Source: Meira nashicola (lineage: Eukaryota > Basidiomycota > Exobasidiomycetes > Exobasidiales > Brachybasidiaceae). From it: 64,000 nt of DNA. Shown piece after piece: positions 1 through 10,000 of the stretch; within the stretch, counting starts at the first letter, position 1; every line of letters begins with the position of its first letter. Made by a program: the position numbers and the translations under genes. The notes below the pieces were generated by a model. The model made no database searches. It had not been told where the DNA came from and saw only the letters and a program-made list of their open reading frames with translations. The stretch is from the NCBI GenBank assembly GCA_001600355.1, contig BCJU01000001.1, positions 393,178 through 457,177 of the forward strand, in the 5' to 3' direction.

Positions 1-698
1 GCTTGTATCTTTCCCCAGAATGTTTGCATACTTTGCATTGCAGATTGTGCGTTTTGTCTTGTAGCCAAGATAGCATCGTCAATCACTTTCATCTCTCCTC
101 CCGGTTCGTCGGAAAAAGCATCAGCATCAAAGAATGCATCTCCTGTAGCAGACGAAGCAATAGCTCTACTGACGGCATCATTTGAAGCTCTTCGCGCCTT
201 TCCTTCTTGAGCTAACTTTGCTTTCTCTTCTAAACGTTCAACATCTGCACCTTCATCTCCTTCTACTTGCTTGCCTTTCCCTTTTCCATTTCCTTCATTA
301 GATCCTATTCCAGAAGTTTCAGCATCTGCTTCACTTGCCAATGCACTTTGTCTAGCTGCTTTTTGTGCTTCATTAAGTTGTGCTTCAAATTTTGCTGCTT
401 CACGTTTTGCGATAGAGACCAAACCGCCTTGAGAATCAATCGAAGCACGTACTTCATTCAATTGTTCTTGTGATTTCTTGCTGAAACCGCTCCACCAAGA
501 GCTCACACTTCCGACCAATTGTTTAACATCATCTTCAATAGAAGCTTGTTTAATTCCTTGATTGGCTTCTGTGGAGGCATCATTAGTAGAATTTCCAGAT
601 ATACTTCTCTCTGCTTCAGTTGTATCAGTAGAAGGTGTACTTGTTACCACCTTTGCATTAGGTTCACTTTGTGTAGAATCTATCTGTCCCGATGCCAT
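1..698 (-). CDS. Partial CDS, probable BSD-domain (Dos2/SYAP1-like) protein, 5' part only
   Basis: An open minus-strand frame runs from an ATG at 698 off the left edge of the window, so about 232 N-terminal residues are visible and there is no stop. The N-terminus is Ser/Thr-rich and acidic. It is followed by a WWSGFSK motif near residue 68, then an Ala/Gln/Lys-rich helical stretch (SIAKREAAKFEAQLNEAQ). A second aromatic motif, TFWGKIQ, ends the visible part. A leading Trp-Gly/amphipathic-helix segment of this kind is typical of eukaryotic BSD-domain proteins of the SYAP1/Dos2 group. The BSD domain itself would lie outside the window, so the family call is an inference. The gene is head-to-head with DBP3, 308 bp apart. 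Confidence 0.6.
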   Translation of the reverse strand, partial: MASGQIDSTQSEPNAKVVTSTPSTDTTEAERSISGNSTNDASTEANQGIKQASIEDDVKQLVGSVSSWWSGFSKKSQEQLNEVRASIDSQGGLVSIAKREAAKFEAQLNEAQKAARQSALASEADAETSGIGSNEGNGKGKGKQVEGDEGADVERLEEKAKLAQEGKARRASNDAVSRAIASSATGDAFFDADAFSDEPGGEMKVIDDAILATRQNAQSAMQSMQTFWGKIQ

Positions 699-1006
699 AT
701 TGAGGTTTTTCTGTATATCGTTCGGGATAATGGTCAAGAGAAAGCTCCATCAGTGGATGTAGTCTATGTGAGCCAATTAAGGTTTTCCCTGTCTTTCATG
801 CATAGGCCGCCTAAGAAAAGCCCGTGCCTATTCAATATTGCACAAGATAGCGCCTCATTGTTCGAAACACGTGCTTTTTCCAAGCTTAAAATTTTTGGAT
901 TTGAGGGGGAATTTTTTTGTGTGCATACATGAGAACTTCTTCCTGCATGAAATGGGAAGAATAGACTCATTTGCTTGTTTCCTTCCATCATATATTCCCG
1001 ACAAAA
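699..1006. promoter_or_regulatory. Shared intergenic region between two divergent genes
   Basis: This 308-bp gap separates the start codons of the left-edge gene (minus) and DBP3 (plus), so it must hold both promoters and both 5' leaders. It is AT-rich with a GGGGGAATTTTTTTGTG stretch near 905. I see no clear TATA box. No further gene is supported. Confidence 0.5.
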
Positions 1007-2773
1007 ATGTCATCAAAAGAAGAAAAGAAAGCCGAAAAGGCTATCAAGAGCGCACATAAGAAAGAGAAGAAACGTAAAGCGGCTGAAGCTTTGGAGAATG
1101 GAGAAGCACAAGAAGATCCTATTTCTCCTTCTGCAGAAGTATCAATGACAGCGGATGAGGAGGAAGAGAGAAAGAGAGCTAAGAAGCAAAAGAAAGCTGA
1201 GAAGAAGAAAGCTAAAGCAGAGGCAAAAGGGAGTGAAACTTCATCCGAAAAAGCTGCCAAAAAAGCAAGAAAGGAGGCTAAAAAAGCAAAGTCTGTGTTA
1301 GAATCTGTTCCTATCGAAAAGGAAGTTACAAGTACTCCCATCGCAAGTACAAGTAAAAGTACTGATGCTGCAGCAGCTCGTGCTTATATGGAAACAAATA
1401 ATGTCACAATCGAAGCACCCGAAGAATCAAATGAAAAGCCACCTTTGCCTATGCTATCATTTGATGAATTAAAAGGTAAGATCGATGACAGATTGAAGAA
1501 AGAATTGGATAGCAACAAATTCTCAAAACCTACTCCCATTCAAGCTTGCTGTTGGAGTGTTTTACTAGCAAACAAAGATGTCGTTGGTATCGCTGAAACA
1601 GGTTCTGGAAAGACAATGGCATTCGGCTTGCCTGCTATGCAACATATCCTTCAATTAGCCGCATCTGAAAATGGTCAACAAAAAAAGGGCAAAGGAAAGT
1701 ATGGTAAAGGTGGACAAAATGTTTCTGTTTTAGTCATTGCACCAACACGTGAATTAGCCATTCAAACTCAAGTCACAATGGAAAAGTTGGCAGCTTCAAT
1801 AGATTGCGCTTCCATCTGTTTGTATGGAGGTGTATCTAAACCTGATCAGATCAGACAATTACAATCATCGCCTAAAACAATCAGAGCAGTTGTAGGAACA
1901 CCTGGTCGTGTTTTGGACCTTGCAAGGGAAGGAAGTTTGGATTTGAGCAATGTCACATACGCTGTATTAGATGAAGCAGATCGAATGTTAGATGTCGGAT
2001 TTGAACCTGATATCCGTGCAATTTTGGGAATGACACGCAATAAAGATGAAGGAAGGCATACCAGCATGTTTTCAGCTACATGGCCTATGAACTTACGTGG
2101 ATTAGCAGAAACATTTATGCGTGAACCGATGCGAGTGACGATTGGAAGTGATGAATTATCAGCAAATCATAGGGTAGAACAATCTGTCGAAGTATTAGAA
2201 GATTCAAGAGCTAAACAAGGACGTTTGGAAACATTTTTACGCACTATCGGAGCAGGTCCAAGAGGTCATTCACCAAAAGATAAGGTAATCATCTTTGCAT
2301 TATACAAAAAAGAAGCACAACGTGTTGAAGATACATTAAAACGTAGAGGATATAATGTTGCAGGCATTCATGGTGATTTAAGTCAGCAACAACGTATTGC
2401 AAGTTTGGATGCCTTTAAATCTGGCGAAGCACCTCTCTTGGTGGCTACAGATGTGGCTGCAAGAGGAATTGATGTACCTTTGGTGGAATACGTGGTAAAT
2501 TACACATTCCCTCTGACGATTGAAGATTACGTTCACAGAATCGGCAGAACAGGCCGAGCAGGCAGAACGGGAAAGAGTATCACTTACTTCACTCCTGAAG
2601 ATAAATCTCATGCAGGTGAATTGATCAGAATTTTGAAAGATTCTAATCAACCTGTACCGAAGGAAATGTTGCAATTCCCTACAACTATTAAGCGTAAAGA
2701 ACATGGAGCGTATGGAGCACATTTCAGAGAATTAGTACCTGGAAAAGCGAAAAAGATCACTTTTGATGATTGA
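1007..2773 (+). CDS. DBP3: DEAD-box ATP-dependent RNA helicase Dbp3
   Basis: This 588-residue protein is a DEAD-box helicase that in yeast acts in the nucleolus on pre-rRNA processing for the 60S subunit. The first ~110 residues are a Lys/Ala/Glu-rich nucleolar-type tail. The core carries PTPIQ (Q motif), AETGSGKT (motif I), PTRELA (Ia), GG, TPGR (Ib), DEAD (II), SAT (III), the ALYKKEA segment, IHGDLSQQQR, DVAARGID (V) and HRIGRTGRAG (VI). The C-terminus contains NQPVPKEM and KKKITFD-like residues (KAKKITFDD), as in yeast Dbp3. I chose the ATG at 1007 (context ACAAAAATG) over an upstream in-frame TTG. The frame is unbroken and intronless, and it converges on the phosphatase gene downstream. 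Confidence 0.95.
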   Translation: MSSKEEKKAEKAIKSAHKKEKKRKAAEALENGEAQEDPISPSAEVSMTADEEEERKRAKKQKKAEKKKAKAEAKGSETSSEKAAKKARKEAKKAKSVLESVPIEKEVTSTPIASTSKSTDAAAARAYMETNNVTIEAPEESNEKPPLPMLSFDELKGKIDDRLKKELDSNKFSKPTPIQACCWSVLLANKDVVGIAETGSGKTMAFGLPAMQHILQLAASENGQQKKGKGKYGKGGQNVSVLVIAPTRELAIQTQVTMEKLAASIDCASICLYGGVSKPDQIRQLQSSPKTIRAVVGTPGRVLDLAREGSLDLSNVTYAVLDEADRMLDVGFEPDIRAILGMTRNKDEGRHTSMFSATWPMNLRGLAETFMREPMRVTIGSDELSANHRVEQSVEVLEDSRAKQGRLETFLRTIGAGPRGHSPKDKVIIFALYKKEAQRVEDTLKRRGYNVAGIHGDLSQQQRIASLDAFKSGEAPLLVATDVAARGIDVPLVEYVVNYTFPLTIEDYVHRIGRTGRAGRTGKSITYFTPEDKSHAGELIRILKDSNQPVPKEMLQFPTTIKRKEHGAYGAHFRELVPGKAKKITFDD

Positions 2774-3100
2774 TTTCGCATCTAAAGTTGGACAGTATTT
2801 TTGTGCACTTTCTTTCTTGGTCTGCTATTTTTTTATTGTACGATTAATAGATCTTATCTTTGCATTTCAGAATTCAAGAATGTACGAGTATGTCTCATGA
2901 AAAGTGTGTGTATATTGAAGTAGCAATGCAGGTCCTAGAAGATATTTTGTAAAAGTACAATTGAAAAAAAGGGAAAATAGAGGTAATGACGATGAGAAAA
3001 ACGCAATCCTTTTGTTTGTAAAAACAGTCCAAAGACAAAGGAAGAAAAATGCAGTAAGATAGCAAGGAGAAAAATAGGTAAGCAGTATGAGAGGATTAGA
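2774..3100. other. Convergent 3' intergenic region
   Basis: This 327-bp AT-rich gap lies between the 3' ends of DBP3 and the minus-strand phosphatase gene. It would contain both 3' untranslated regions and polyadenylation signals. I see no gene or structured element in it. Confidence 0.6.
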
Positions 3101-5980
3101 CTACGTTGCGGCGGATTGCAGTCTAGCACAATTGCAAAGATGTTTGCGTTCTTGCTCGTGCAAATAGAGCAAATACTGTTTGCGAAAGAAGGAAAGACAT
3201 TTGGTCAGCTTGAGCTTGGCAGCAGAAAACACTCGCATAAAATTACTCACTTTTACAAGAAAATCGACCTGTTCAGCTGTTTCGATAGCTTTTGGACTTC
3301 TTCTTCTACGAATTGTTTCGATTAATCGATGAATCGTTTGCATGATATCCATTGTGATCTTTTCTTGATGATCACCAATCATGCCACCATTTTGCCAATT
3401 GGTCAAAGGGTGAAAAGAGGTATTATTCGGCGGAGACATAGATGAGAGAGATTCTGTTGGAATACGAAATCGTACTTCATCACGATCAGATCGAACCAAA
3501 CCTAATTTCAACATCCATGTACAAGCAATCAAACCTGCTCGTCCAACACCTCCTCTACAATGAACCAAGACATGAACGCCATGAAGTGTGTAATCGTTCA
3601 CAACGCAACTGATTGCCTTATCAGTTGCTAAAACATCTGTTGGACTAAAGCCTTCAGCCATGGGTAAACGAATGACTTCGATTCCAAGTTTGTCCGCTTC
3701 TGCTTCGTATTGTGACCAAGGAGCACCCAAGAATAACAATTCTTCGTCATCTAAGCAACAAACAATCGCTCCCACGCCTAATTGTCGGATTCGCATCAAA
3801 TCCAAACCTAAATCACGGCAAATCGCACCTCGTCCACGAACAGGACCGGTCAAGCGAACCTTTTTACCAGGACAGCTAGATAAAAGCAGGTTACCCATCA
3901 CGAACGGGTTATTATCTTCTGATGGAGGATTTGGATCTTGCGATAGTTGAACATCTGAATGAAGTCCGTTCAAATGACATTCTTCTCCATCCTGCTCTGA
4001 GTCGCTATTATCAAAGGTCGTTTGACAATATACACCTCTATCAACGAGAATGGGCTGCTTGGAATCAAGCATTATAGCCTCTCGTACGACACTTGGCGGC
4101 GGCTCTTGAATAAAAGGTTGACATAAACGTAACGACCTTGGCTTTCTTTGACTTTGTGAAGCTTCGATCAATTCACGTTCAGCTTTAAATGCGATCTCAC
4201 ACATATCAACATGTGTTAATCGACATCTGATCAAACGCTTTCCATGTACTTGTAAATCATCATGACGTTTCTCATGAATTCCATCAGAATCGAAAAGGTT
4301 CACTTTCGATTGCCGTAGAGTTTCTGGCATAGCTTGTAAGACATGCTTTGAAATTTCTTCTAAAAGTTCGGGTGGAATGATTGGACTTATGCTGATCGGA
4401 TGTGTATCGCTAGTCTTGACAGAAAGGCTGTTGGGTTGAGCAGATGACTGATTGGGATGTCCATTTTGACCTGCTTCGGTTGTATCCTTGCACACCTCTT
4501 TGCCAATCGGAGCTTCCCATTCAGAGCTCAAAGCAGCCTCATTCTTCAACGGACCACATTCACATACTGGGCTCAGATCATTCGAACCTTGTGCCATTTC
4601 TTGACATGCTTTACACTTTTCCTTGCTTGCAGGTGCCGGTGAAGCATTTCGCATGCGTACATCGCCATTCTCGTCACCTTTTGACATCAATCTGGGAACT
4701 TTATTCTGCGAATCTGTCGATGACGAAGGTGTTGAAGGGTCAGAGGATGATGCGTTGGAATTGCTGTTAGATTGTGAAGCTGATCTTTCTCCTAATGCAC
4801 TTTTGCCTTGGTTCCTTCTCTTATGAGTAAGCCATTCCGATGCTTTTCCTTCATTGATTTTCTGTTTTTGTAAAACTTCTTGAACTTGAGCAGGTTGTTG
4901 AAGACTGAGTGGAAGATATGCATAGGGTGATCCATCTTGACCAAATTTGATGCAATTGTAACCGCTTAAGTGATGCTGACTTGCTAAAGGAGCGAGATCC
5001 AGCAATCTGACCCATTCATCATATCCGGCAGCTTGACAAGCAGCATATACCCTTGTAGCCAAAGCATCCCTTTGTTCGATGGTAGGTGGAATTTGTTGAA
5101 AGTCATTCGCATTAGAGTTATGATTAGGGGTGGTATCTTGTTGTTTTGTAGAAGTATGGTGAGAGTACTGTTCTTTACGAGCGTCATTATCCCCTTGTCC
5201 TAAACTCCTACCTCTAGCATTTTCCGGTGGTGCAGGAGGTTGAGAAGCTACAGTGTTAGACGTTTGAACGCCATTAGCATTGCGCAATGCCTTCTGATGT
5301 TGCTTGAATGCGCTTTGGGATCCTGTTAGGGAAACCCCTAAACCTTGACCATCAGAAACAGAAGTTGCTAAACTGCTTGTAACACTTTCACTACGACTTC
5401 TTGAGCTATCGGATGTCGATGAAGGAGAAAGTTCAGAGAATTCGCTTTGTTTTACTTGTTCGCCGCTACCGCCTTGTTTACTATAAACATGTAAACCGTT
5501 TAGTGAATTACTTAATTTTCTGGTTAATTCTTGCCTAGGTAAAGCTTCCTCTTCTGACGTTTTCGATTGCGGTGCCGTTGATCGGATCGCACTTTGCGCT
5601 GTATTTGCTAAGCGGGTCACACTATCTTGATCCGAATTCACAACAGGTACGACTGCATGAACGTGTTGTCGTGCGATCGTAGGTCCATTACTTGTAGATT
5701 TATTGGCGATATTATTGGTAGAAGAAGCTGCCAATTTGGAAAAAGAAGGCAAAGAACGATGAGAAGAAGGTCTTTGACGTGAATCTATTGGATTGTTGAT
5801 ATTATTATTGTTATTGCTATTACTCGAATGACGCGAATGATTTGAATGCAAAGAAGAGGAAGAATCAGAAGAAGGAACACTATAAGGAGCACGTCTTGGC
5901 GAACGTTGTTCAAGCGAAGATCGACCAGAAGTGGGCGCTTTTTGAGCAGAGCAAGTCTCTGAAGGCATTGCATCAATCAT
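3101..5980 (-). CDS. CDKN3/KAP-like dual-specificity phosphatase with long disordered N-terminus
   Basis: The unspliced frame gives 959 residues. The first ~700 are Ser/Asn/Gln-rich and look disordered. The C-terminal part is a phosphatase: LGVGAIVCCLDDEEL, then LGIEVIRLPMAEGFSP (which would supply the general acid region), and the P-loop HCRGGVGRAG with catalytic Cys808. These features match the KAP/CDKN3 branch, which dephosphorylates CDKs in animals; the fungal substrate is unknown. A probable 75-nt intron lies at 3176-3250 (GTGAGT donor, CTGAC branch-like sequence, CAG acceptor). It is a multiple of three without a stop, so the frame stays open either way. Splicing gives 934 residues and joins DFLVK to YLLYLHEQE, restoring a KAP-like final helix. 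An alternative start is the ATG at 5968. Confidence 0.75.
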   Translation of the reverse strand: MIDAMPSETCSAQKAPTSGRSSLEQRSPRRAPYSVPSSDSSSSLHSNHSRHSSNSNNNNNINNPIDSRQRPSSHRSLPSFSKLAASSTNNIANKSTSNGPTIARQHVHAVVPVVNSDQDSVTRLANTAQSAIRSTAPQSKTSEEEALPRQELTRKLSNSLNGLHVYSKQGGSGEQVKQSEFSELSPSSTSDSSRSRSESVTSSLATSVSDGQGLGVSLTGSQSAFKQHQKALRNANGVQTSNTVASQPPAPPENARGRSLGQGDNDARKEQYSHHTSTKQQDTTPNHNSNANDFQQIPPTIEQRDALATRVYAACQAAGYDEWVRLLDLAPLASQHHLSGYNCIKFGQDGSPYAYLPLSLQQPAQVQEVLQKQKINEGKASEWLTHKRRNQGKSALGERSASQSNSNSNASSSDPSTPSSSTDSQNKVPRLMSKGDENGDVRMRNASPAPASKEKCKACQEMAQGSNDLSPVCECGPLKNEAALSSEWEAPIGKEVCKDTTEAGQNGHPNQSSAQPNSLSVKTSDTHPISISPIIPPELLEEISKHVLQAMPETLRQSKVNLFDSDGIHEKRHDDLQVHGKRLIRCRLTHVDMCEIAFKAERELIEASQSQRKPRSLRLCQPFIQEPPPSVVREAIMLDSKQPILVDRGVYCQTTFDNSDSEQDGEECHLNGLHSDVQLSQDPNPPSEDNNPFVMGNLLLSSCPGKKVRLTGPVRGRGAICRDLGLDLMRIRQLGVGAIVCCLDDEELLFLGAPWSQYEAEADKLGIEVIRLPMAEGFSPTDVLATDKAISCVVNDYTLHGVHVLVHCRGGVGRAGLIACTWMLKLGLVRSDRDEVRFRIPTESLSSMSPPNNTSFHPLTNWQNGGMIGDHQEKITMDIMQTIHRLIETIRRRRSPKAIETAEQVDFLVKVSNFMRVFSAAKLKLTKCLSFFRKQYLLYLHEQERKHLCNCARLQSAAT
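3176..3250 (-). other. Probable in-frame 75-nt intron in the phosphatase gene
   Basis: On the minus strand the segment begins GTGAGTAATT, has a CTGAC branch-point-like sequence about 30 nt from the end, and ends CGCAAACAG. Its length is 25 codons, so reading frame is kept whether or not it is removed. Removing it makes the C-terminus resemble CDKN3/KAP more closely. Confidence 0.6.
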
Positions 5981-7042
5981 TTCGTAAAAGAAAGCAAATA
6001 CGAACGTGATGATGTACTATACTATACAATCATACGTTGAACGTTTTGACCGATTTCTTATTGTACTTGTAGGTTACACATTGCGGCGATTTGTAGAAAA
6101 AAAGAGGAGAATGGTACTGTATTGAAAATCAGAGTACTTGAATAACAGTGATAATCATCGATTAAATTATCAAAGTTGAGATCGAAGAGTGTTGTTAATC
6201 AAATACCTGCGAATAATCCTCTCCATCTAAAAGTTACGATTTGGTCAAACAAAATATGTATGTGTGTGTGTGCCACTAATTAGACACTTTAGGGAAAGAA
6301 TGTGTCGGATATCCAAACGCACTAGAAAAGAGGAGGGGTTGCCACCCTAAATGAGAACATGTACAAATGTACTGTGCATACACCCACTCCAAAAGGGGGG
6401 AAATCATGAGCGGGGAACCACGGACGCAATTCTACGACTTGTGAATGGGAATTTGCTCGATATCTCTTTAGCGTATCAAGCGGTGATTTTCCAATCAAAG
6501 CACTTTTCCTGCAAGATTTTAGCGCAGGGCTCTCAAATAAAATGATCTTAATGTTCAATATCTGCACGTCTTTTCCCTTTGGATGTAGATCCGCAAATAC
6601 ACAAAAAAGAAGTAAGAAAAACGCTTTGCGCCTCACGACCTGATCGACAACGAGAACAAAACGCGGAAGGCGCAGCGCAGCGCAGCGATGCGTACACATT
6701 GCCAGTAAGAGCAGAAGACGCGCCGCCGCCGCCGACGTCCGCCGCTATCTTTTGTATTGTGAAAATAGCGTTTATCTGCTCGCACCCTTTCAGTATAAAG
6801 TGAGTAAGTGGCGTTTTTGTATTGGTCATGCATTTTCCGATAAGTGAAATGTACTGGCTAACAAAAAATTCATCGTATTGCATTTTATGTGTAGTGTGAA
6901 TATTAACTAAAAAAAAAAAAAAGGGGGGAAGGGGAAGGGAAAAAGAGGCAGCGAGTTCATACAAAGAACTGCGCAATACAAAGGAGAGTGGTTAATACAA
7001 TTGAAAGGGGAAAAGGATATTATTGTTCCATCATTCACAACT
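5981..7042. other. Intergenic region upstream of the phosphatase gene
   Basis: This 1.06-kb gap holds the promoter of the phosphatase gene and the 3' end of the next minus-strand gene. Visible items are a short TG repeat near 6256-6271, a GCGCA-type repeat followed by GCCGCCGCC around 6670-6745, and a poly-A tract near 6909-6922. Short frames here overlap one another in several phases and look non-coding. Confidence 0.5.
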
Positions 7043-10000
7043 TTATGACTCTGAAACGGATGGCAAGGAGGCCATACGAAGACTTGCTTGCCATGCCACG
7101 ATATCATCACATCCATATCCTTTTCGTGAAGATGTTTTAGTAGATCGTGCGAGAGAATGAGAAGATGAATTAGTAGCTTGTTTTCCATGACGCCTGCTTT
7201 CACGGTCGCGATCCTTTTCACGTTCTTCACGTACGATTTGACCGCTTCCATGACGTTTTCCAGTACTGACTCCGCTTCCAGATCTTTGTCGTCTTGAATT
7301 GGTTGTTTTATCCGCTTGTTTTTCCATACCAGTACGACCTGGCAAGCGTTTATCGGATGCATTGGTAGTCTCTGTTGCTTCTCTACGTCGAAGATAAGAA
7401 GAATCATGCTTACTTCCATCATGATCAATCATTGTCATTAGAGATGCCTCACCCATCTTTGCAGGGCTCATTGATTGTTGTGGGAATGTAGGCGTGATGG
7501 GAGAAGGTGATCCAGCTGCAACCATACCTGTCGGAATCGCACCTAGACTTTGTTGTTGTTGTTCCATCGTCATTCTAGCTTCTTCTGCATCTTCTCTTTC
7601 GACGCGTTTTGCATGGGCTGGCACAACGATTTCATCATATTCAGCAGCAGTTAATGTGCGTCTGGGTTGCGAAGGTGATGCAGTAGCTGTAGGATAAGAC
7701 TCTAATTTTGTAGAACGAGATCGAGGTACTTTGCTGGAAGCAGATTTTGAACGCTTTTTTCTTCTTGAAAGAGAGCCAGTTGGTCTTGACTCAGAATCAG
7801 AAGTGAAGGCACCTCCCATGATACTACTTTCATATCCACCTGCACTTGAGTTAAGTTCTTGTCTCTTTGAACGTGCTTTTCGTCGAGCTGCTGCTGCTGT
7901 TGCTGAGCCACTACGACCACCATCGATGCTGGATGCACTACCTTCCAAAGCATGACTACGAGGATAAGGCTCAGCTCGTCTTCTACTGCGAGCGCCAGAA
8001 TAATCACTCAAGTCATCCATGTTGGGCACTTGCAAGGATTGATCACCACTCCTTTGACGTCTTTCTGGAGGTACGGAAAGATACGAACCGTTGGAGTATC
8101 CGAGTAACCTTTCGCTTGCCCATCTTGCTCGCCAATCACCTGCTTGTGCTTGTTCGGATTTCTCTAAAGCCTGTAAAGCAGCTAAACTTGCTTGAACTGC
8201 AGTTTCAGCAAATGGTACCGCTTCTGGAGGTGCATTTTCTTCAAGCATTCTTTCTTCGCGTTGAATATCATCATTCAATGCATCTTGCAAGGCAAAGGGT
8301 GTAGAACGAGATCTTTGTCTACGAACTGTACCCTGAACAGGTTTTGCACCACCTTTTGCGGCAGGAAGTGCAACTACAGTTGACAAATCCACTACTTTTC
8401 CATCCCAAGGACCATCGCTTGATCTCCAACTTTCACGAGCAGTTGCTGCAACACTTTGTTGACTTAATCGTGCAGCAACAGAAGGACTGATTGTATGTCT
8501 TTCCATTGGTGGCGGAGAAGAGGATCCTGTACCGCTCGTCAAAGATTGTGCAAGAGGAGAACGCGGTTTGGAAGGCATTGAAGATGCTCGTAAACGTGAA
8601 TCTGAGGATGGAGAAGTTCCCATTCCTTTTGTCGTAGTATTTTTTCGAGCAATCGCAGTAGCTGCTGTTGCTGCTACTGCTGCTGCATTTGACATGCCAC
8701 CTTCGCCTGCATGCTTTTGCATTGATCCAACACTGGTCTGTCCCCCAGCAGCAGATGTTGCAAAGCTACTGCTGATACTGTTTGTACGATGAACGGAAGA
8801 CATATCTGCTCTTGGTTCAGCCACAACTGAAGGTGCTGGTAAAGGTCTACGTTCGGGTGTAGATGTGCCTGTCAAACGATCTGTTGTTACATGCGTGGGA
8901 ATGGCGACCATGCCCATCGATGCACCACTGTTGACACGATGGTGAGAGAGTGCATCAAATGTACTTGCAGCTGAACGAGCCCCAGAACGATCATCACTTG
9001 CGAATCTACTTTCTGGTGTCATAATCTCTCGTACAGGAGAAAGGTTTGCATAATTGTTGCCTCTCGAACGACGGGGATCAATTAGAGAAGATCGATAAAA
9101 TTGTGAAGTAACAGAATTATCTAAATCATCCGCTCTTGAACCTGCATCTTGCTTATCGTGAACCGTAGGAGCATAATCCAAATCATCGGATAGAAGTGAT
9201 TCTCTCGTATCTGTACTTGCTAATCCAGATTGCGATAGATCTATCACTCCAGCAGAATAGAATTTCGGTCCACGAATTGTGTCTGTTTGCGAAGAGTCCC
9301 TTCTGTTGTTGGAAGAAAGGTCAAGATCGCGATGCGGTTCTATTGGTGTATAAAACTCTTCGTCATCATCCAATGAGTTTGATCGATCATCTTTGTTTAT
9401 CGTTCTTGTCATTGTACCTTCTTCATTTCCATTCAAGGCAGGAGAATTGGGGGAAGATGAAGAAGCATTTTGACTGCTTGAATCTGTTTTACGTGAACCT
9501 CTACGATGCTTTCTAGGCGGTGGAACAGGAGCAGGGGCAGGAGGAGGAGCTAAAGAGGAAAAGGAAGATGAAGCGGTCATAGATTGATGAGCATTTGGAC
9601 CAATAAATGCTAAAGGAGGTGAATCACGGGATGAAGTTTGGACGATAGAATGATTTTCTTGATTTCCAAGATTGTGTGCGGCGGCGCCTTTCGGCTCGAG
9701 AGAAGATTGACTTGTTTCTGACGGTCTACGCGCTTGTGCTACTCTATTGGACCAAGCAGGCGTCCAGGGTTGTTGTACCTTTTCCGGTCCTGCAATATTC
9801 ATTGAAGAAAATTCTTCAGCTACAGGTGAAACGATTCCACGATCATCTTCCATTGGATCATCAATCCAACCTTGATCTTCCTCAGATATATCATTCTTAT
9901 TCTTTTCAGTCGAATTACCCAATAATCCTGCTATGCTATTCTTACGTGACCAAGGATTCCACCATGGTCCACTACCACTAGATGCAACTGCAGTGGATAC

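Noticed and set aside
519..932. Plus-strand frames at the left edge, up to 137 residues
   Set aside because: They are shadows of the minus-strand partial gene, are rich in Cys/Ser/Phe and have no family match.
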